Source: Acidobacteriota bacterium
Lineage (GTDB): Bacteria > Acidobacteriota > Aminicenantia > Aminicenantales > Saccharicenantaceae
NCBI GenBank assembly: GCA_033549365.1
Contig: JAWSUF010000002.1
Location: 62,001 to 126,000, forward strand
DNA length: 64,000 nt
Reading direction: 5' to 3'
The notes below the pieces were generated by a model. The model was not told the origin of the DNA. It saw nothing but the letters and a program-made list of their open reading frames with translations, and did not search any database. Shown piece after piece: positions 26,190 to 35,350 of this stretch. Position 1 is the stretch's first letter. Every line of letters starts with the position of its first letter. The translations under genes were made by a program, and so were the position numbers.

Positions 26190-26663
26190 ATGGAACTCGG
26201 TTTGACATTGGCAATCCTGGGCGGCGCCCTGGCCATCATCATGGCCGGCATCGGCTCCGCCATCGGTATCGGTCTGGCCGGCCAGTCGGCCGCCGGAGTC
26301 ATGAGCGAAGACCCCGGCAAGTTCGGCGGGCTTCTGCTCCTCGTCGTTCTTCCCGGAACGCAGGGGATTTACGGCTTTCTGACCGTCTTTCTGGTCATTC
26401 TCAAGGTCGGGATGATGGGAGGCGAAGCGGTCAACCCGACGACGATCCAGGGCTGGCAGATCCTGATCGCCTGCCTGCCCATCGCTTTCACCGGTCTCGT
26501 CTCCGCCATGCACCAGGGCCGGGTCTGTTCGGCGGGCGTCCAGATGGCCGCCAAGCAGCCCAAGGAAGTCGTCAAGCCCGTCGTCATGGCCGCGCTTGTC
26601 GAAACCTACGCGGTTCTCGGCCTTCTGGTCACAGTTCTTCTTCTGAACGGAATCCAGCTCTGA
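26190..26663 (+). CDS. ntpK: V-type ATP synthase subunit K, Na+-type proteolipid ring subunit
   Basis: A 157-residue, four-helix proteolipid made of two fused hairpins. The first hairpin has LPGTQGIYG (54-62) and the second ALVETYAVLG (135-144). Residues L54, T57, Q58, Y61, Q109 and E138 correspond to the Na+-coordinating residues of Enterococcus hirae NtpK (L61, T64, Q65, Y68, Q110, E139). Only the second hairpin has the ion-binding carboxylate, as in E. hirae. The enzyme is therefore predicted to move Na+. Confidence 0.96.
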   Translation: MELGLTLAILGGALAIIMAGIGSAIGIGLAGQSAAGVMSEDPGKFGGLLLLVVLPGTQGIYGFLTVFLVILKVGMMGGEAVNPTTIQGWQILIACLPIAFTGLVSAMHQGRVCSAGVQMAAKQPKEVVKPVVMAALVETYAVLGLLVTVLLLNGIQL

Positions 26664-26676
26664 CCGCCGATCGATC

Positions 26677-27093
26677 ATGAGCCTCGAGACGATCATCGAA
26701 AAAATCCGGTCCGACGCCGGGGCGGAAACCGAAAAGATTCTGGAAGACCACCGCGCCAAAGCCCGGGCGATCAAGGAAGAGGCCGAAAAGGCGGCCGCGG
26801 CCCAGGTCGCCGACATCCTCAAAGACGCCGAAAGGGAAGGCCGTCTTGAAGGAGGCCGGATTCTCACCCGGGCCCGCCTGGACCGTCAGATCGCCCTTCT
26901 CGAGGCCCGCCAATCCCTCGTCACCGAAGTCATGGACAAGGCTTTTGCCGGAAAGCTGCCGAAGGAAGGCAAGCTCAAGCGGAAAATCATCCTCAAGGAC
27001 GGTGTCCGGGAGGAGGAGTTCAGCCGGGATCGCCTGATGGGGGAGATGCGGCCGAGCCTCGAAAACGAAATCGTGGAGATCCTGGAGATCTGA
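26677..27093 (+). CDS. ntpE: V-type ATP synthase subunit E (short)
   Basis: A 138-residue peripheral-stalk subunit. Residues 1-95 form a charged coiled coil. The terminal RKIILKDGVREEEFSRDRLMGEMRPSLENEIVEIL matches the end of the E family. Typical E subunits are about 185-200 residues, so the globular head is shortened by about 50 residues. It is co-directional with neighbours at 13 bases and 4 bases. Confidence 0.85.
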   Translation: MSLETIIEKIRSDAGAETEKILEDHRAKARAIKEEAEKAAAAQVADILKDAEREGRLEGGRILTRARLDRQIALLEARQSLVTEVMDKAFAGKLPKEGKLKRKIILKDGVREEEFSRDRLMGEMRPSLENEIVEILEI

Positions 27094-27097
27094 GACG

Positions 27098-27880
27098 ATG
27101 AAAAGACCGTCCCGCTTCGCTTACGCCTATGCCGTGGGCCGGGTGCGGGCTCTGGAGAAAAAACTCATTCCGCGGGCCGTTTTCCGCGAGGCGGCGGGTC
27201 TCGATTCCGGTGCGGTCCTCAGGATGATGGCCGAGGCGGGAGACTATTCCGGAGAATTGACGGAGGTCCGGAACACGCGGGAGCTCGATGCGTTCCTGGC
27301 GAAGCAACAGGAGGATCTGTCGGATCTCGCCGCAAAACTCCTTCCTGAAGAGGACGTTTTGAGGGCGCTCGAGCCGAATCTTCGTTTGGAGGCGTCCGCC
27401 GCGGCGGTTTCGGACCTGCCTTACCCGATCATCCGGGATTACCAGCGCCGGGCCGTCGACTGCGCCAACATCAAAATCTTCATGCGGGCGTCCTATCTGG
27501 ATCTGCCCGTCGAAATTCTGGAAAAGCATCTTCTGGGCGGCGGCGGCCTGGACCGGACCGTGTTTCTAGACGGTCACGGCCTCAGTGCCTCCGAGTTTGC
27601 CGGACGGCTGCCTTCGGGTCCTTTGCGAAATCTCTGGGAGAAGGCCTCGGCCGTTCTCGCCGAGAGGGAAACCTTCGCCGAACTGGAGAGAGGCATCGCC
27701 GACCTCCTGATGTCCCATCTCCATGAAGCCAAGGCCGTCGTCTTCGGGCCCGAACCCGTCTTTGCCTACACCCTCGGCCGCCGCCGGGAACTCGACCTTG
27801 TCCGGCTTGTTGGCGGCGGAACCATCAACCGCATTCCGGCCGATAAAATCAAGGAAAGGATCAGCGCCACCTATGTCTGA
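27098..27880 (+). CDS. ntpC: V-type ATP synthase subunit C/d
   Basis: A 260-residue, mostly alpha-helical protein (YAYAVGRVRALEKKLIPRAVF at the start, IKIFMRASYLDLPVEIL in the middle, PEPVFAYTLGRRRELDLVRLVGGGTINRIP at the end). The end is the usual subunit C/d signature, with the E/R residues that contact the rotor ring. Shorter than the E. hirae NtpC of about 330 residues. It caps the ring and links the central shaft. Overlaps the next start by 8 bases. Confidence 0.88.
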   Translation: MKRPSRFAYAYAVGRVRALEKKLIPRAVFREAAGLDSGAVLRMMAEAGDYSGELTEVRNTRELDAFLAKQQEDLSDLAAKLLPEEDVLRALEPNLRLEASAAAVSDLPYPIIRDYQRRAVDCANIKIFMRASYLDLPVEILEKHLLGGGGLDRTVFLDGHGLSASEFAGRLPSGPLRNLWEKASAVLAERETFAELERGIADLLMSHLHEAKAVVFGPEPVFAYTLGRRRELDLVRLVGGGTINRIPADKIKERISATYV

Positions 27881-28214
27881 CGCCGAGAGCAAAACCGGGA
27901 TCGCCGTCATCGGCGCCGAGGACCTCGTCTATGGTTTCCGCGCCCTCGGCTTCGACGTCTTCTCGCCTGCCGACACGGAGGAGGCGCGGCAGGTCCTGAA
28001 GGACATCGGGCGGGGCAACTATGCTCTCTGCCTTCTCCACCAGAGCCTGTTCGAGCCTCTCCAGGCGGAGAGGGCGGCGCTGGCCGGGCGATTCCTGCCC
28101 GTCGTCGTCGGGTTCTCGGACTTCCGCTCCGCCGTCGGGACGCTGGACGCGATGCTCAGGGAGATGGCCGTCAAGGCCACAGGCTCGGATTCACTGGTCA
28201 AACGGAAGGACTGA
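27873..28214 (+). CDS. ntpG: V-type ATP synthase subunit F
   Basis: A 113-residue protein with KTGIAVIGAEDLVYGFRALGFDVF at the start, the CheY-like alpha/beta fold of archaeal/V-type subunit F. Such subunits bind the central shaft and help regulate the enzyme. The E. hirae equivalent is NtpG. ATG at 27873 overlaps the end of subunit C and the start of subunit A follows after 1 base. Confidence 0.85.
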   Translation: MSDAESKTGIAVIGAEDLVYGFRALGFDVFSPADTEEARQVLKDIGRGNYALCLLHQSLFEPLQAERAALAGRFLPVVVGFSDFRSAVGTLDAMLREMAVKATGSDSLVKRKD

Positions 28215-28215
28215 T

Positions 28216-29973
28216 ATGAAACAGGGAAAGATCATCCGCGTGGCGGGCCCCCTCGTCGTCGCCGCGGACTGCCTCGGGGCCAAGATGTACGACATGGTCA
28301 GGATCGGAGAAATCGGCCTGATCGGGGAGATCATCGAGCTCAAGGAAGACCAGGCTTATATTCAGGTTTACGAAGACACGACGGGGATCGGCCCCGGAGA
28401 GCCCGTGACCCTGACGGAAAAGCCGCTCAGCGTCGAGCTGGGCCCGGGAATGCTGGGCGCGGTTTACGACGGCATCCAGAGACCGCTTGACATCATCCGG
28501 GAGAAGACAGGCGATTTCGTCACCCGGGGAATCGACGTTCCGCATCTGGACAGGGAAAAAACCTGGGAGTTCAAGCCCCTGAAGAAAAAGGGCGACACCG
28601 TCGTCGAGGGCGACATTTTGGGCGAGGTCGAAGAAACGCCTCTGATCCAGCACAGGATCCTCGTGCCCGAGGGCGCCGCCGGAACGATCGAGGAGATCCG
28701 TGAGGGCGGCCTCAAGGTTGAGGATGTCGCCGCCCGCATCAAAACGAAAGACGGAAAACGCGACGTTCAGCTCTTCCAGTCCTGGTCCATCCGCCGCCAG
28801 CGGCCGGTTCAGGAACGTCTCATGCCGTATGAACCGCTGGTCACGGGACAGCGGATTCTGGACATGCTTTTCCCGCTGGCCAAGGGCGGCACGGCCTGCG
28901 TGCCCGGACCGTTCGGAAGCGGCAAGACCGTCGTCCAGCACCAGTTGGCTCGCTGGTCGGACGCCCAGATCATCGTCTATGTCGCCTGCGGCGAGCGCGG
29001 CAACGAGGTTTCGGACCTGCTGCTGAGCTTCCCCGACCTCAAGGACCCGCACACCGGACGCCCGCTCATGGAGCGGACGGTCATCATCGCCAACACGTCG
29101 AACATGCCGGTTGCGGCGCGCGAGGCGTCGATTTACACCGGAATGACCATCGCCGAATATTTCCGCGACATGGGCTACTCCGTCGCCCTCATGGCCGACT
29201 CGTCGAGCCGCTGGGCCGAGGCGCTCCGCGAGATCTCCGGCCGGATGGAGGAGATGCCGGGCGAGGAAGGCTACCCGGCCTATCTGGCCAGCCGGATCGC
29301 CGAGTTTTATGAGCGGGCCGGTCTCGTCCAATGTCTCGGCTCGGACGATCGCAAGGGCGCCCTGAGCGTTATCGGGGCCGTAAGCCCGCCCGGCGGCGAC
29401 CTGTCCGACCCTGTCGTTCAGTCCACCCTCAAGGTCGTCAAGGTCTTCTGGGCCCTGGACGACAGGCTGGCCAACATGCGCCACTTCCCGGCCATCAACT
29501 GGCTCCTCAGCTATTCCCTCTACCGGGAGAACATCAGCCGGTACCTGAGCACGGAGGTGGCCGAGGACTTCATTGCCACGAGCCAGGAAGCCATGGAAAT
29601 CCTGGAGCTCGAATCCGAACTCCAGGAGATTTCGCGCCTTGTCGGCGTCGAGTCGCTGGCGACGCGCGACCGGATGATTCTGGAGTCGGCCCGGTCCATC
29701 CGCGAGGACTTCCTCCACCAGAACGCCTTCCACCAGCAGGATACCTACACGTCGCTTCGCAAGCAGTACCTCATGCTGAAAACCATCATCCATTTCCACC
29801 ACGCCGCCCTGGCCGCGCTCGAGAAGGGCGCCGAACTCGACGGCATCCTCGGCCTCGAGGTCAGGGAGGACATCGCCACGATGAAATTCCTGCCCGAAGA
29901 GGAGGACGGCCTCCTGGCGGTCGACACGGCCGTGGAAGAGGCCTTCCGGGGACTCTCCGGCGCCGGGGATTGA
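28216..29973 (+). CDS. ntpA: V-type ATP synthase catalytic subunit A
   Basis: A 585-residue catalytic subunit. Walker A is GPFGSGKT (231-238), which is specific for V/A-type A subunits, followed by GERGNEV, the non-homologous A-loop region before it and [40 protein letters not shown], the typical catalytic interface. It hydrolyses or makes ATP with subunit B. Length is normal. Confidence 0.98.
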   Translation: MKQGKIIRVAGPLVVAADCLGAKMYDMVRIGEIGLIGEIIELKEDQAYIQVYEDTTGIGPGEPVTLTEKPLSVELGPGMLGAVYDGIQRPLDIIREKTGDFVTRGIDVPHLDREKTWEFKPLKKKGDTVVEGDILGEVEETPLIQHRILVPEGAAGTIEEIREGGLKVEDVAARIKTKDGKRDVQLFQSWSIRRQRPVQERLMPYEPLVTGQRILDMLFPLAKGGTACVPGPFGSGKTVVQHQLARWSDAQIIVYVACGERGNEVSDLLLSFPDLKDPHTGRPLMERTVIIANTSNMPVAAREASIYTGMTIAEYFRDMGYSVALMADSSSRWAEALREISGRMEEMPGEEGYPAYLASRIAEFYERAGLVQCLGSDDRKGALSVIGAVSPPGGDLSDPVVQSTLKVVKVFWALDDRLANMRHFPAINWLLSYSLYRENISRYLSTEVAEDFIATSQEAMEILELESELQEISRLVGVESLATRDRMILESARSIREDFLHQNAFHQQDTYTSLRKQYLMLKTIIHFHHAALAALEKGAELDGILGLEVREDIATMKFLPEEEDGLLAVDTAVEEAFRGLSGAGD

Positions 29974-29983
29974 GAGAGGCATC

Positions 29984-31528
29984 ATGTACAAAGAATACCT
30001 GACCGTCAGCAATATCGTCGGCCCCCTGGTCATCGTCGAGAAGATCGAGGACGTCAAGTACAACGAGCTCGTCGAAATCGAGTCCGCCGACGGCCGCATG
30101 CGCCGCGGTACGGTTCTCGACATCTCGACCAAGCAGGCCGTTGTGCAGGTTTTCGAGGGCACCGTCGGACTCGACATCGAAAAATCCCGTGTGCGGTTTC
30201 TCGGCCGCTCGCAGCAGCTCGGTGTATCCGAAGAGATCATCGGGCGCGTCTTCGACGGCTCGGGCAGGCCCAGAGACGGCGGACCGCGGATCATCGCCCG
30301 CAAGATGGTCGACATCAACGGCAGCCCCATCAACCCGGACGCCCGCGACTATCCGTCGGAGTTCATCCAGACGGGCATTTCGTCCATCGACGGCATGAAC
30401 CCGCTTGTCCGCGGCCAGAAGCTGCCGCTTTTTTCCGGAAGCGGTCTGCCTCATCCGCGGATTGCCGCCCAGATCGCCCGGCAGGCCAAGGTTCTGGCGA
30501 AAGAAGAAAAATTCGCCGTCGTTTTCGGCGCCATGGGCATCACCTTTGAAGAGGCCAACTTTTTCATCGAGGACTTCCGGAACACCGGCGCCCTCGAGCG
30601 GGCCGTCCTTTTCCTCAACCTGGCCAATGAGCCGCCCATCGAACGCATCGCCACGCCGCGCCTGGCCCTGACCTGCGCCGAATTCCTGGCCTTCGATCTG
30701 GACATGCACGTTCTGGTCATTCTGGTCGACATGACCTTCTACGCCGAGGCCCTGCGAGAAATCTCTGCCGCAAGGAAGGAAATCCCCGGCCGGCGCGGTT
30801 ATCCCGGCTACCTCTATACCGACTTGTCCATGATGTATGAACGCGCCGGGCGCATCAAGGACAAGAAGGGCTCGATCACCATGATCCCGATCCTGACCAT
30901 GCCCGAGGACGACAAGACGCATCCCATCGCCGACCTGACGGGCTACATCACCGAAGGTCAGATCATTCTCGGCCGCGAACTCCATCGCCGGGGCATCTAC
31001 CCGCCGATCGACGTTCTGCCGAGCCTGTCGCGGCTCAAGGACAAGGGTATCGGCCCCGACAAGACGCGCAAGGATCACGCCGACGTCATGAACCAGCTTT
31101 TCGCCTGCTATGCGCGAGGCAAGGAGGCGAGGGAGCTTTCGCTGATTCTGGGCGAGGCCGCCCTTTCGGACCTGGACAAGCTGTACCTGAAATTCGCCGA
31201 GACGTTCGAAAACGAATTCGTCCGCCAGGGCGAGTTCGAGGCCCGCGATATCGACGAGACGTTGGATATCGGCTGGAGGCTGATGCGCATCATCCCCCGC
31301 GGCGAGTTGAAGAGAATCCGGCCGGAATACCTGGACGAATACTATGCCGGAGCCGGCGGGGAAGCGGGCGAGGACGAGGCCCCGGAGGAAGAAGAGGTCG
31401 AGAGCGGCGAATCCGTAGAGGCGGCCGAAGACTCGAAGCCGGCAGCCGATGACAAAGCGGCCGAGAAACCGAAGAAGCAGGAACAAGAAAAAAGGAAAAG
31501 CGCCGGCAAGAAAAAGGCGAAAGAGTAG
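29984..31528 (+). CDS. ntpB: V-type ATP synthase subunit B with long charged tail
   Basis: A 514-residue non-catalytic subunit: [42 protein letters not shown] replaces Walker A by SGSGLPHP, typical of B subunits. The core ends near residue 455 ([10 protein letters not shown]); the last 57 residues ([16 protein letters not shown] to KKKAKE) are an acidic then lysine-rich, low-complexity extension that ordinary B subunits lack. The codon use and lack of a stop suggest a real extension. Confidence 0.97.
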   Translation: MYKEYLTVSNIVGPLVIVEKIEDVKYNELVEIESADGRMRRGTVLDISTKQAVVQVFEGTVGLDIEKSRVRFLGRSQQLGVSEEIIGRVFDGSGRPRDGGPRIIARKMVDINGSPINPDARDYPSEFIQTGISSIDGMNPLVRGQKLPLFSGSGLPHPRIAAQIARQAKVLAKEEKFAVVFGAMGITFEEANFFIEDFRNTGALERAVLFLNLANEPPIERIATPRLALTCAEFLAFDLDMHVLVILVDMTFYAEALREISAARKEIPGRRGYPGYLYTDLSMMYERAGRIKDKKGSITMIPILTMPEDDKTHPIADLTGYITEGQIILGRELHRRGIYPPIDVLPSLSRLKDKGIGPDKTRKDHADVMNQLFACYARGKEARELSLILGEAALSDLDKLYLKFAETFENEFVRQGEFEARDIDETLDIGWRLMRIIPRGELKRIRPEYLDEYYAGAGGEAGEDEAPEEEEVESGESVEAAEDSKPAADDKAAEKPKKQEQEKRKSAGKKKAKE

Positions 31529-31540
31529 GGAACCCGGACC

Positions 31541-32152
31541 GTGAAGCTGAACGTCAATCCGAACCGGATGGAGCTCCTGCGGCTGCGCCGCAGGTTGGCT
31601 CTGGCCGAACGCGGCCATAAGCTTCTCAAGGACAAACTCGAGGAGATCATGCGGCGTTTCCTGGAAAGCATGCGCCGTTTGACCGAGCTCCATGAGAAGG
31701 CTCAGAGCGGGTTCGAGACCATCCTCATATCCTTTGCCGTGGCCCGGTGCCGGAACACCATGGAGGAACTCGACGCGCTCATCCCCAAGGGTGTGTTGGA
31801 ACTCACCGCGGAGAAAACCCGGATCCTGAGCCTGGCCGTGCCGCGGCTGGAGACGGCCGTCCTGGAGGTTTCCGACTATGACCTTTCGGCCACGGACGCT
31901 GAGTTCGACGTCGGGGTGAAAAAGACGCGTGAAGTTCTGCCCATCCTTCTCGAAATCGCCGGCTTGTGGAAGGCCGTCGAACTCCTGGCCAAAGAAATAG
32001 AACTCACGCGTCGGCGCGTCAACGCCCTCGAGCACATCCTGATCCCGGGCCTCCGGACGACCATCCGCCACATCGCCTCGCGGCTTGAAGAGATGGAGCG
32101 GTCGTACCAGGTGCAGCTTATGCGGGTCAAGGACATCGTCCGCGAACATTAA
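31541..32152 (+). CDS. ntpD: V-type ATP synthase subunit D
   Basis: A 203-residue central-shaft subunit, starting NVNPNRMELLRLRRRLALAERGHKLLKDKLEEI and ending TRRRVNALEHILIPGLRTTIRHIASRLEEMERSYQVQLMRVKDI, both typical of subunit D. It rotates inside the A3B3 head. It is the last gene of the operon; a duplicated terminator follows directly. Confidence 0.96.
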   Translation: MKLNVNPNRMELLRLRRRLALAERGHKLLKDKLEEIMRRFLESMRRLTELHEKAQSGFETILISFAVARCRNTMEELDALIPKGVLELTAEKTRILSLAVPRLETAVLEVSDYDLSATDAEFDVGVKKTREVLPILLEIAGLWKAVELLAKEIELTRRRVNALEHILIPGLRTTIRHIASRLEEMERSYQVQLMRVKDIVREH

Positions 32153-32254
32153 GCCAAGGCTGTGCGGAAAAAGCGCCAAGTTTTCTTTTCTCTTTTATAT
32201 TTGGCGCTTTTTCCCCTTCGGGCGGGCCGATCTCACCATTCCGGCTTCGTTGCA
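32153..32254 (+). repeat. 102-bp direct repeat, copy 1 (contains terminator)
   Basis: Bases 32153-32254 recur at 32337-32438 with a single difference in 102. The unit begins immediately after the subunit D stop and contains a 12-bp inverted repeat and T-rich tract (see terminator), then a CCCCTTCGGGCGGGCCGATC stretch. Copies are separated by 82 bases. Confidence 0.9.
32168..32212 (+). terminator. Rho-independent-like terminator of the V-ATPase operon
   Basis: AAAAAGCGCCAA (32168-32179) pairs perfectly with TTGGCGCTTTTT (32201-32212) across a T-rich 21-base loop. A-rich on the left and T-rich on the right, so it can act in both directions. Confidence 0.75.
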
Positions 32255-32304
32255 GCCCTCTCGACGTAGCTCAACTACGCCTTCGAGAACTGCTTCCTTG
32301 CCGG
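32241..32304. repeat. Imperfect palindrome between the two direct repeats
   Basis: CCGGC (32241-32245) pairs with GCCGG (32300-32304), then GCAG with CTGC, CTCGA with TCGAG, and GTAG with CTAC around the centre near 32272. The interrupted arms resemble the long hairpins of REP or MITE elements. It joins the 102-bp copies into a roughly 285-bp repeat island. Confidence 0.6.
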
Positions 32305-32336
32305 AACGGCAATCTCGACCCGCGCACAGCTTCGGC

Positions 32337-32438
32337 GCCAAGGCTGTGCGGAAAAAGCGCCAAGTTTTCTTTTCTCTTTTATATTTGGCGCTTTTTCCCC
32401 TTCGGGCGGGCCGATCTCACCATTCCAGCTTCGTTGCA
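32337..32438 (+). repeat. 102-bp direct repeat, copy 2 (contains second terminator)
   Basis: Second copy of the repeat, with its own terminator stem AAAAAGCGCCAA at 32352-32363 and TTGGCGCTTTTT at 32385-32396. A single G/A difference from copy 1 implies recent duplication. Confidence 0.9.
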
Positions 32439-32753
32439 CCTTTATGTTCCCGCAAGGAGGCTTCCGCGGGGCGCAGGGGGGATCCCGGAAACGGGACCGG
32501 ATCCGGAAGTTGGCACGGAATTCGCCTTGGGTCTTTTAACGGAACAAATTGGGGGTTCGTTTGCCTTCAATACAAAAAAAAGTGGTGTCGATTTTAAAAA
32601 AAGTATTGACATTTGAAAAAAAAGGTTTATATATGAAATTGAAAATTTAAAATAAAACTAGGAACGGAAGAAAGAGCGAAGAAACGAAATAAAAAGACGG
32701 CGCCGATGAAAAGACACACACGGCGGTCCGGTCCAGCGGGGGATTGAAAGACA
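32439..32753 (+). promoter_or_regulatory. Non-coding stretch with an AT-rich promoter for the aminomutase cluster
   Basis: About 310 bases without a gene. The second half is an AT-rich island (about 32570-32670), unlike the GC-rich surroundings. It has TTGACA at 32606-32611 and TATATA at 32628-32633 (16-base spacer), flanked by A-tracts that would act as an UP-like element. Transcription would enter the ATP-grasp gene at 32754. Nothing else recognisable lies in it. Confidence 0.65.
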
Positions 32754-33860
32754 ATGAAAGTGGCCTTGATCTACAGCTCCAAAAAAGGGATGGAGGAGTC
32801 TATGCTCCGCCGGAACCGCGAGGAGCTTCGAGACGAGGAGGACGAGCCTCCTCCCGATATGCTTGCGGAGTGCGACTCCGACGAGACGATTGCCGCCGTC
32901 GAAGGCGTTCTTCTCGAAAGACACGACGTCCTGCCCATTGAATCCGATGAGCGGGCCTACGTCCGCCTTCAGCAGGCGCGTCCCGACATCGTCTTCAATA
33001 TCGCCGAGCGGCTCCACGGCCCCAACCGGGAATCGCATATTCCCACGGTCTGCGAAATCCTGGACATTCCCTATACGGGATCCGATCCGCTGACTCTCGG
33101 GATCTGCCTCGACAAGTCCCGGGCCAAGGAGATCCTGTCTTACCACGGCGTTCCCAACCCGGCCTTCCGGATCGTCGAGGACCCGGACTCCATTCCCGGA
33201 GACTTCGATCTTCCGGCCATCGTCAAGCCGCTCTATGAGGGGTCGAGCAAGGGCATCAAGAACAATTCGGTCGTCCGTTCGCCCGGTGAACTTCGCGAGC
33301 GCTGCCTCGAGGTTCTCTCGCTTTACCGCCAGCCGGCGATCGTCGAGCGCTTTCTCGAAGGCCGCGAATTCACGGTTGGTGTGCTCGGCAACGCCCCGGA
33401 TCTCGAAATTCTGCCCATCGTCGAGATCGACCACGGCCGGCTGCCCGACGGCGCCGAGCCGGTCTATTCCTACGAGGCCAAGTGGATCTGGGATCAGCCT
33501 GAAAACCCACTTGAGATTTTCCGCTGCCCGGCCGACATCCCGGAGACCCTGCGCCGCCGCATCGAGGACGTCGTGGGCCGAACCTGCCGCGTTCTCCGTG
33601 TCCGCGACTGGGGGCGCATCGACGTCCGGCTCGACGAGCGGGGCGAGCCCCACATCCTGGAGATCAACCCCCTGCCCGGCATTCTGCCCAATCCGGAGGA
33701 CAATTCCTGTCTCCCCAAGGCGGCCCGGACGGCGGGATACGGCTATGCCGATCTCATCCATCGTGTTGTGGACGAGGCGGCCAAGAGATACGGGCTGAAA
33801 GACGCTTTCGGCGGTCCTTTTGATACGGATGCCGATCCGCATTCAGCCAGGACGATGTGA
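32754..33860 (+). CDS. ATP-grasp ligase, D-alanine-D-alanine ligase-like
   Basis: A 368-residue ATP-grasp enzyme. KPLYEGSSKG (K158 to G167) is the nucleotide loop of the Ddl family and HILEINPLPGILPNPEDNS holds the metal-binding E-x-N near the C-terminus. An insertion of acidic and charged residues (RRNREELRDEEDEPPPD) in the N-terminal domain is not seen in ordinary Ddl. It probably links two amino acids or an amino acid and an acid with ATP. It is the first gene of a four-gene cluster; the second ligase starts 1 base after its stop. Confidence 0.85.
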   Translation: MKVALIYSSKKGMEESMLRRNREELRDEEDEPPPDMLAECDSDETIAAVEGVLLERHDVLPIESDERAYVRLQQARPDIVFNIAERLHGPNRESHIPTVCEILDIPYTGSDPLTLGICLDKSRAKEILSYHGVPNPAFRIVEDPDSIPGDFDLPAIVKPLYEGSSKGIKNNSVVRSPGELRERCLEVLSLYRQPAIVERFLEGREFTVGVLGNAPDLEILPIVEIDHGRLPDGAEPVYSYEAKWIWDQPENPLEIFRCPADIPETLRRRIEDVVGRTCRVLRVRDWGRIDVRLDERGEPHILEINPLPGILPNPEDNSCLPKAARTAGYGYADLIHRVVDEAAKRYGLKDAFGGPFDTDADPHSARTM

Positions 33861-33861
33861 C

Positions 33862-34878
33862 ATGGCCGCGCCGCTTAACGTGGGCATCGCCTACAACGCC
33901 TTCGAACCGGCCGTTCCGGTCAACGAACGCAGGTCCGAGGAGGCCGTGGGCGAGGTGGCCGTCGAAGTCGACAAAACCCTGCGGGCGGCCGGTTTCAACG
34001 CCACGATCTTCCCGCTCCGGAGAAGCGTGTTTTCCTTCATGCGACGCGTCAAAAGCCGGAATGTCGACATTCTCATCAACCTCTGCGAGGCCTTTTACGG
34101 AAAGCCGGAGTGGGAGGCCAACGTCGCCGCCGTTTTCGAAATGCTCGGCATCCCGTTCACTGGAAGCGGGTTCAGGACTCTGGCCCTGTGCCAGGACAAG
34201 GCCCGGGCCAAGGCCGTTCTCCAGGCCCACGGCCTGCCCGTCGCGCCGAGCCGCCTGGTCGGATCGCCGGACGAACCTGTGGACCTGCCTTTCCCGCTCT
34301 TTGTCAAACCCAACATGGAAGACGCAAGCCTCGGCATCTACCCGGAATCTGTCGTCCGCGACGCCGAGAGCCTCAAGCTCCAGGTGAAGCGCATTGTCGA
34401 AACTTACCGTCAGCCGGCGATCGTCGAATCCTATATCGACGGACGCGAGTTCAATGTGGCCGTCCTGGACAACGGACGCGTTCATGCCCTGCCCGTGTCG
34501 GAGATCGATTTTTCGGGCATGCCCGAAGACACGCCGAACATCTGCAGCTACACGGCCAAATGGTTTGTCGAGGATCCGCTCTGCATCAACACCGTGCCGG
34601 TCTGTCCGGCGACCATCGATGCGGAATTGGACGCGCGGCTCCGGGAGACGGCCGTGGCCGCATTCAAGGCCATGGACTGCCTCGACTATGCGCGGATCGA
34701 TTTCCGGATGGACGGCGAGGGCCGGATCTATGTCCTCGAAGTCAATCCCAATCCCGACACGAGCCTTGATGCCGGCTATGTCCGGGCGCTCGGCGCCGCG
34801 GGCATCAGTTACACCGAGTTCTGGACGGGCGTTATCGAAAACGCTTTGAAGAGAAAGACCCATGATCCGTCCACTTGA
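33862..34878 (+). CDS. Second ATP-grasp ligase, Ddl-like paralogue
   Basis: A 338-residue ATP-grasp protein paralogous to the preceding gene (shared FTGSGF..LCQDKARAK, YRQPAIVESYIDGREFNVAVLDN, YVLEVNPNPD). Its ATP-loop reads KPNMEDASLG, a variant of KPxxEGSSxG. It retains the E-x-N metal site (LEVNPNP). Substrate unknown; two different ligases in tandem suggest two successive ligations or a heterodimer. The stop overlaps the GNAT start by 17 bases. Confidence 0.85.
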   Translation: MAAPLNVGIAYNAFEPAVPVNERRSEEAVGEVAVEVDKTLRAAGFNATIFPLRRSVFSFMRRVKSRNVDILINLCEAFYGKPEWEANVAAVFEMLGIPFTGSGFRTLALCQDKARAKAVLQAHGLPVAPSRLVGSPDEPVDLPFPLFVKPNMEDASLGIYPESVVRDAESLKLQVKRIVETYRQPAIVESYIDGREFNVAVLDNGRVHALPVSEIDFSGMPEDTPNICSYTAKWFVEDPLCINTVPVCPATIDAELDARLRETAVAAFKAMDCLDYARIDFRMDGEGRIYVLEVNPNPDTSLDAGYVRALGAAGISYTEFWTGVIENALKRKTHDPST

Positions 34879-35350
34879 AGCCCGGGATAAATCCGCGGTT
34901 ATGGCCCTCATCCGGGAGACGGGTTTTTTCACCGAGCCGGAAACGGCCGTGGCCGAGGAACTCATCGATATCAGCCTCGACCGGCCCGACCAGAAAGACT
35001 ATGTCGTCGTCGTCTCCGAGGACGGCGGCGGCCGGTCGGACGGATTCCTGATCTACGGCCCGACTCCCTTGACCGAGGGCACGTACGACCTCTACTGGAT
35101 GGCCGTCGCGCCGCGGATGCAGGGTAAGGGTCTCGGAAAAGAATTCGTCCGGTGGACCGAGAAAAAGGTGCGGAACGCGGGCGGGCGGATGCTTCTCATC
35201 GAGACGGCCTCCCAGCCCAAGTACGAACCGACGCGCCGGTTTTATATCGGCCTGGGATACAGGGAAGTTGCGCGCGTCCCCGATTTTTACAAACCGGGTG
35301 ACGACCGCATCATCTATGCGAAAGTTTTCGATAGGGAGCGTTCATCATGA
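34862..35350 (+). CDS. GNAT-family N-acetyltransferase
   Basis: A 162-residue GNAT fold: MIRPLEARDKSAVMALIRETGFFTEPE at the start, the acetyl-CoA pyrophosphate loop VAPRMQGKGLGKEFVRW (Q/RxxGxG/A) and the C-terminal RRFYIGLGYREVARVPDFYKPGDDRIIYAK. The neighbours suggest it acetylates a product of the aminomutase or ligases, as AblB does for beta-lysine in methanogens, although AblB is longer. It overlaps both neighbours. Confidence 0.85.
   Translation: MIRPLEARDKSAVMALIRETGFFTEPETAVAEELIDISLDRPDQKDYVVVVSEDGGGRSDGFLIYGPTPLTEGTYDLYWMAVAPRMQGKGLGKEFVRWTEKKVRNAGGRMLLIETASQPKYEPTRRFYIGLGYREVARVPDFYKPGDDRIIYAKVFDRERSS

Noticed and set aside
28198-32179. Very long open frames opposite V-ATPase subunits A, B and D
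   Set aside because: Read from the non-coding strand of strongly conserved genes; no motifs, only GC-bias artefacts.
32153-32438. Direct repeats as a CRISPR array
   Set aside because: Only two 102-bp units with an internal terminator and a structured spacer; no short regular repeats and no cas genes.
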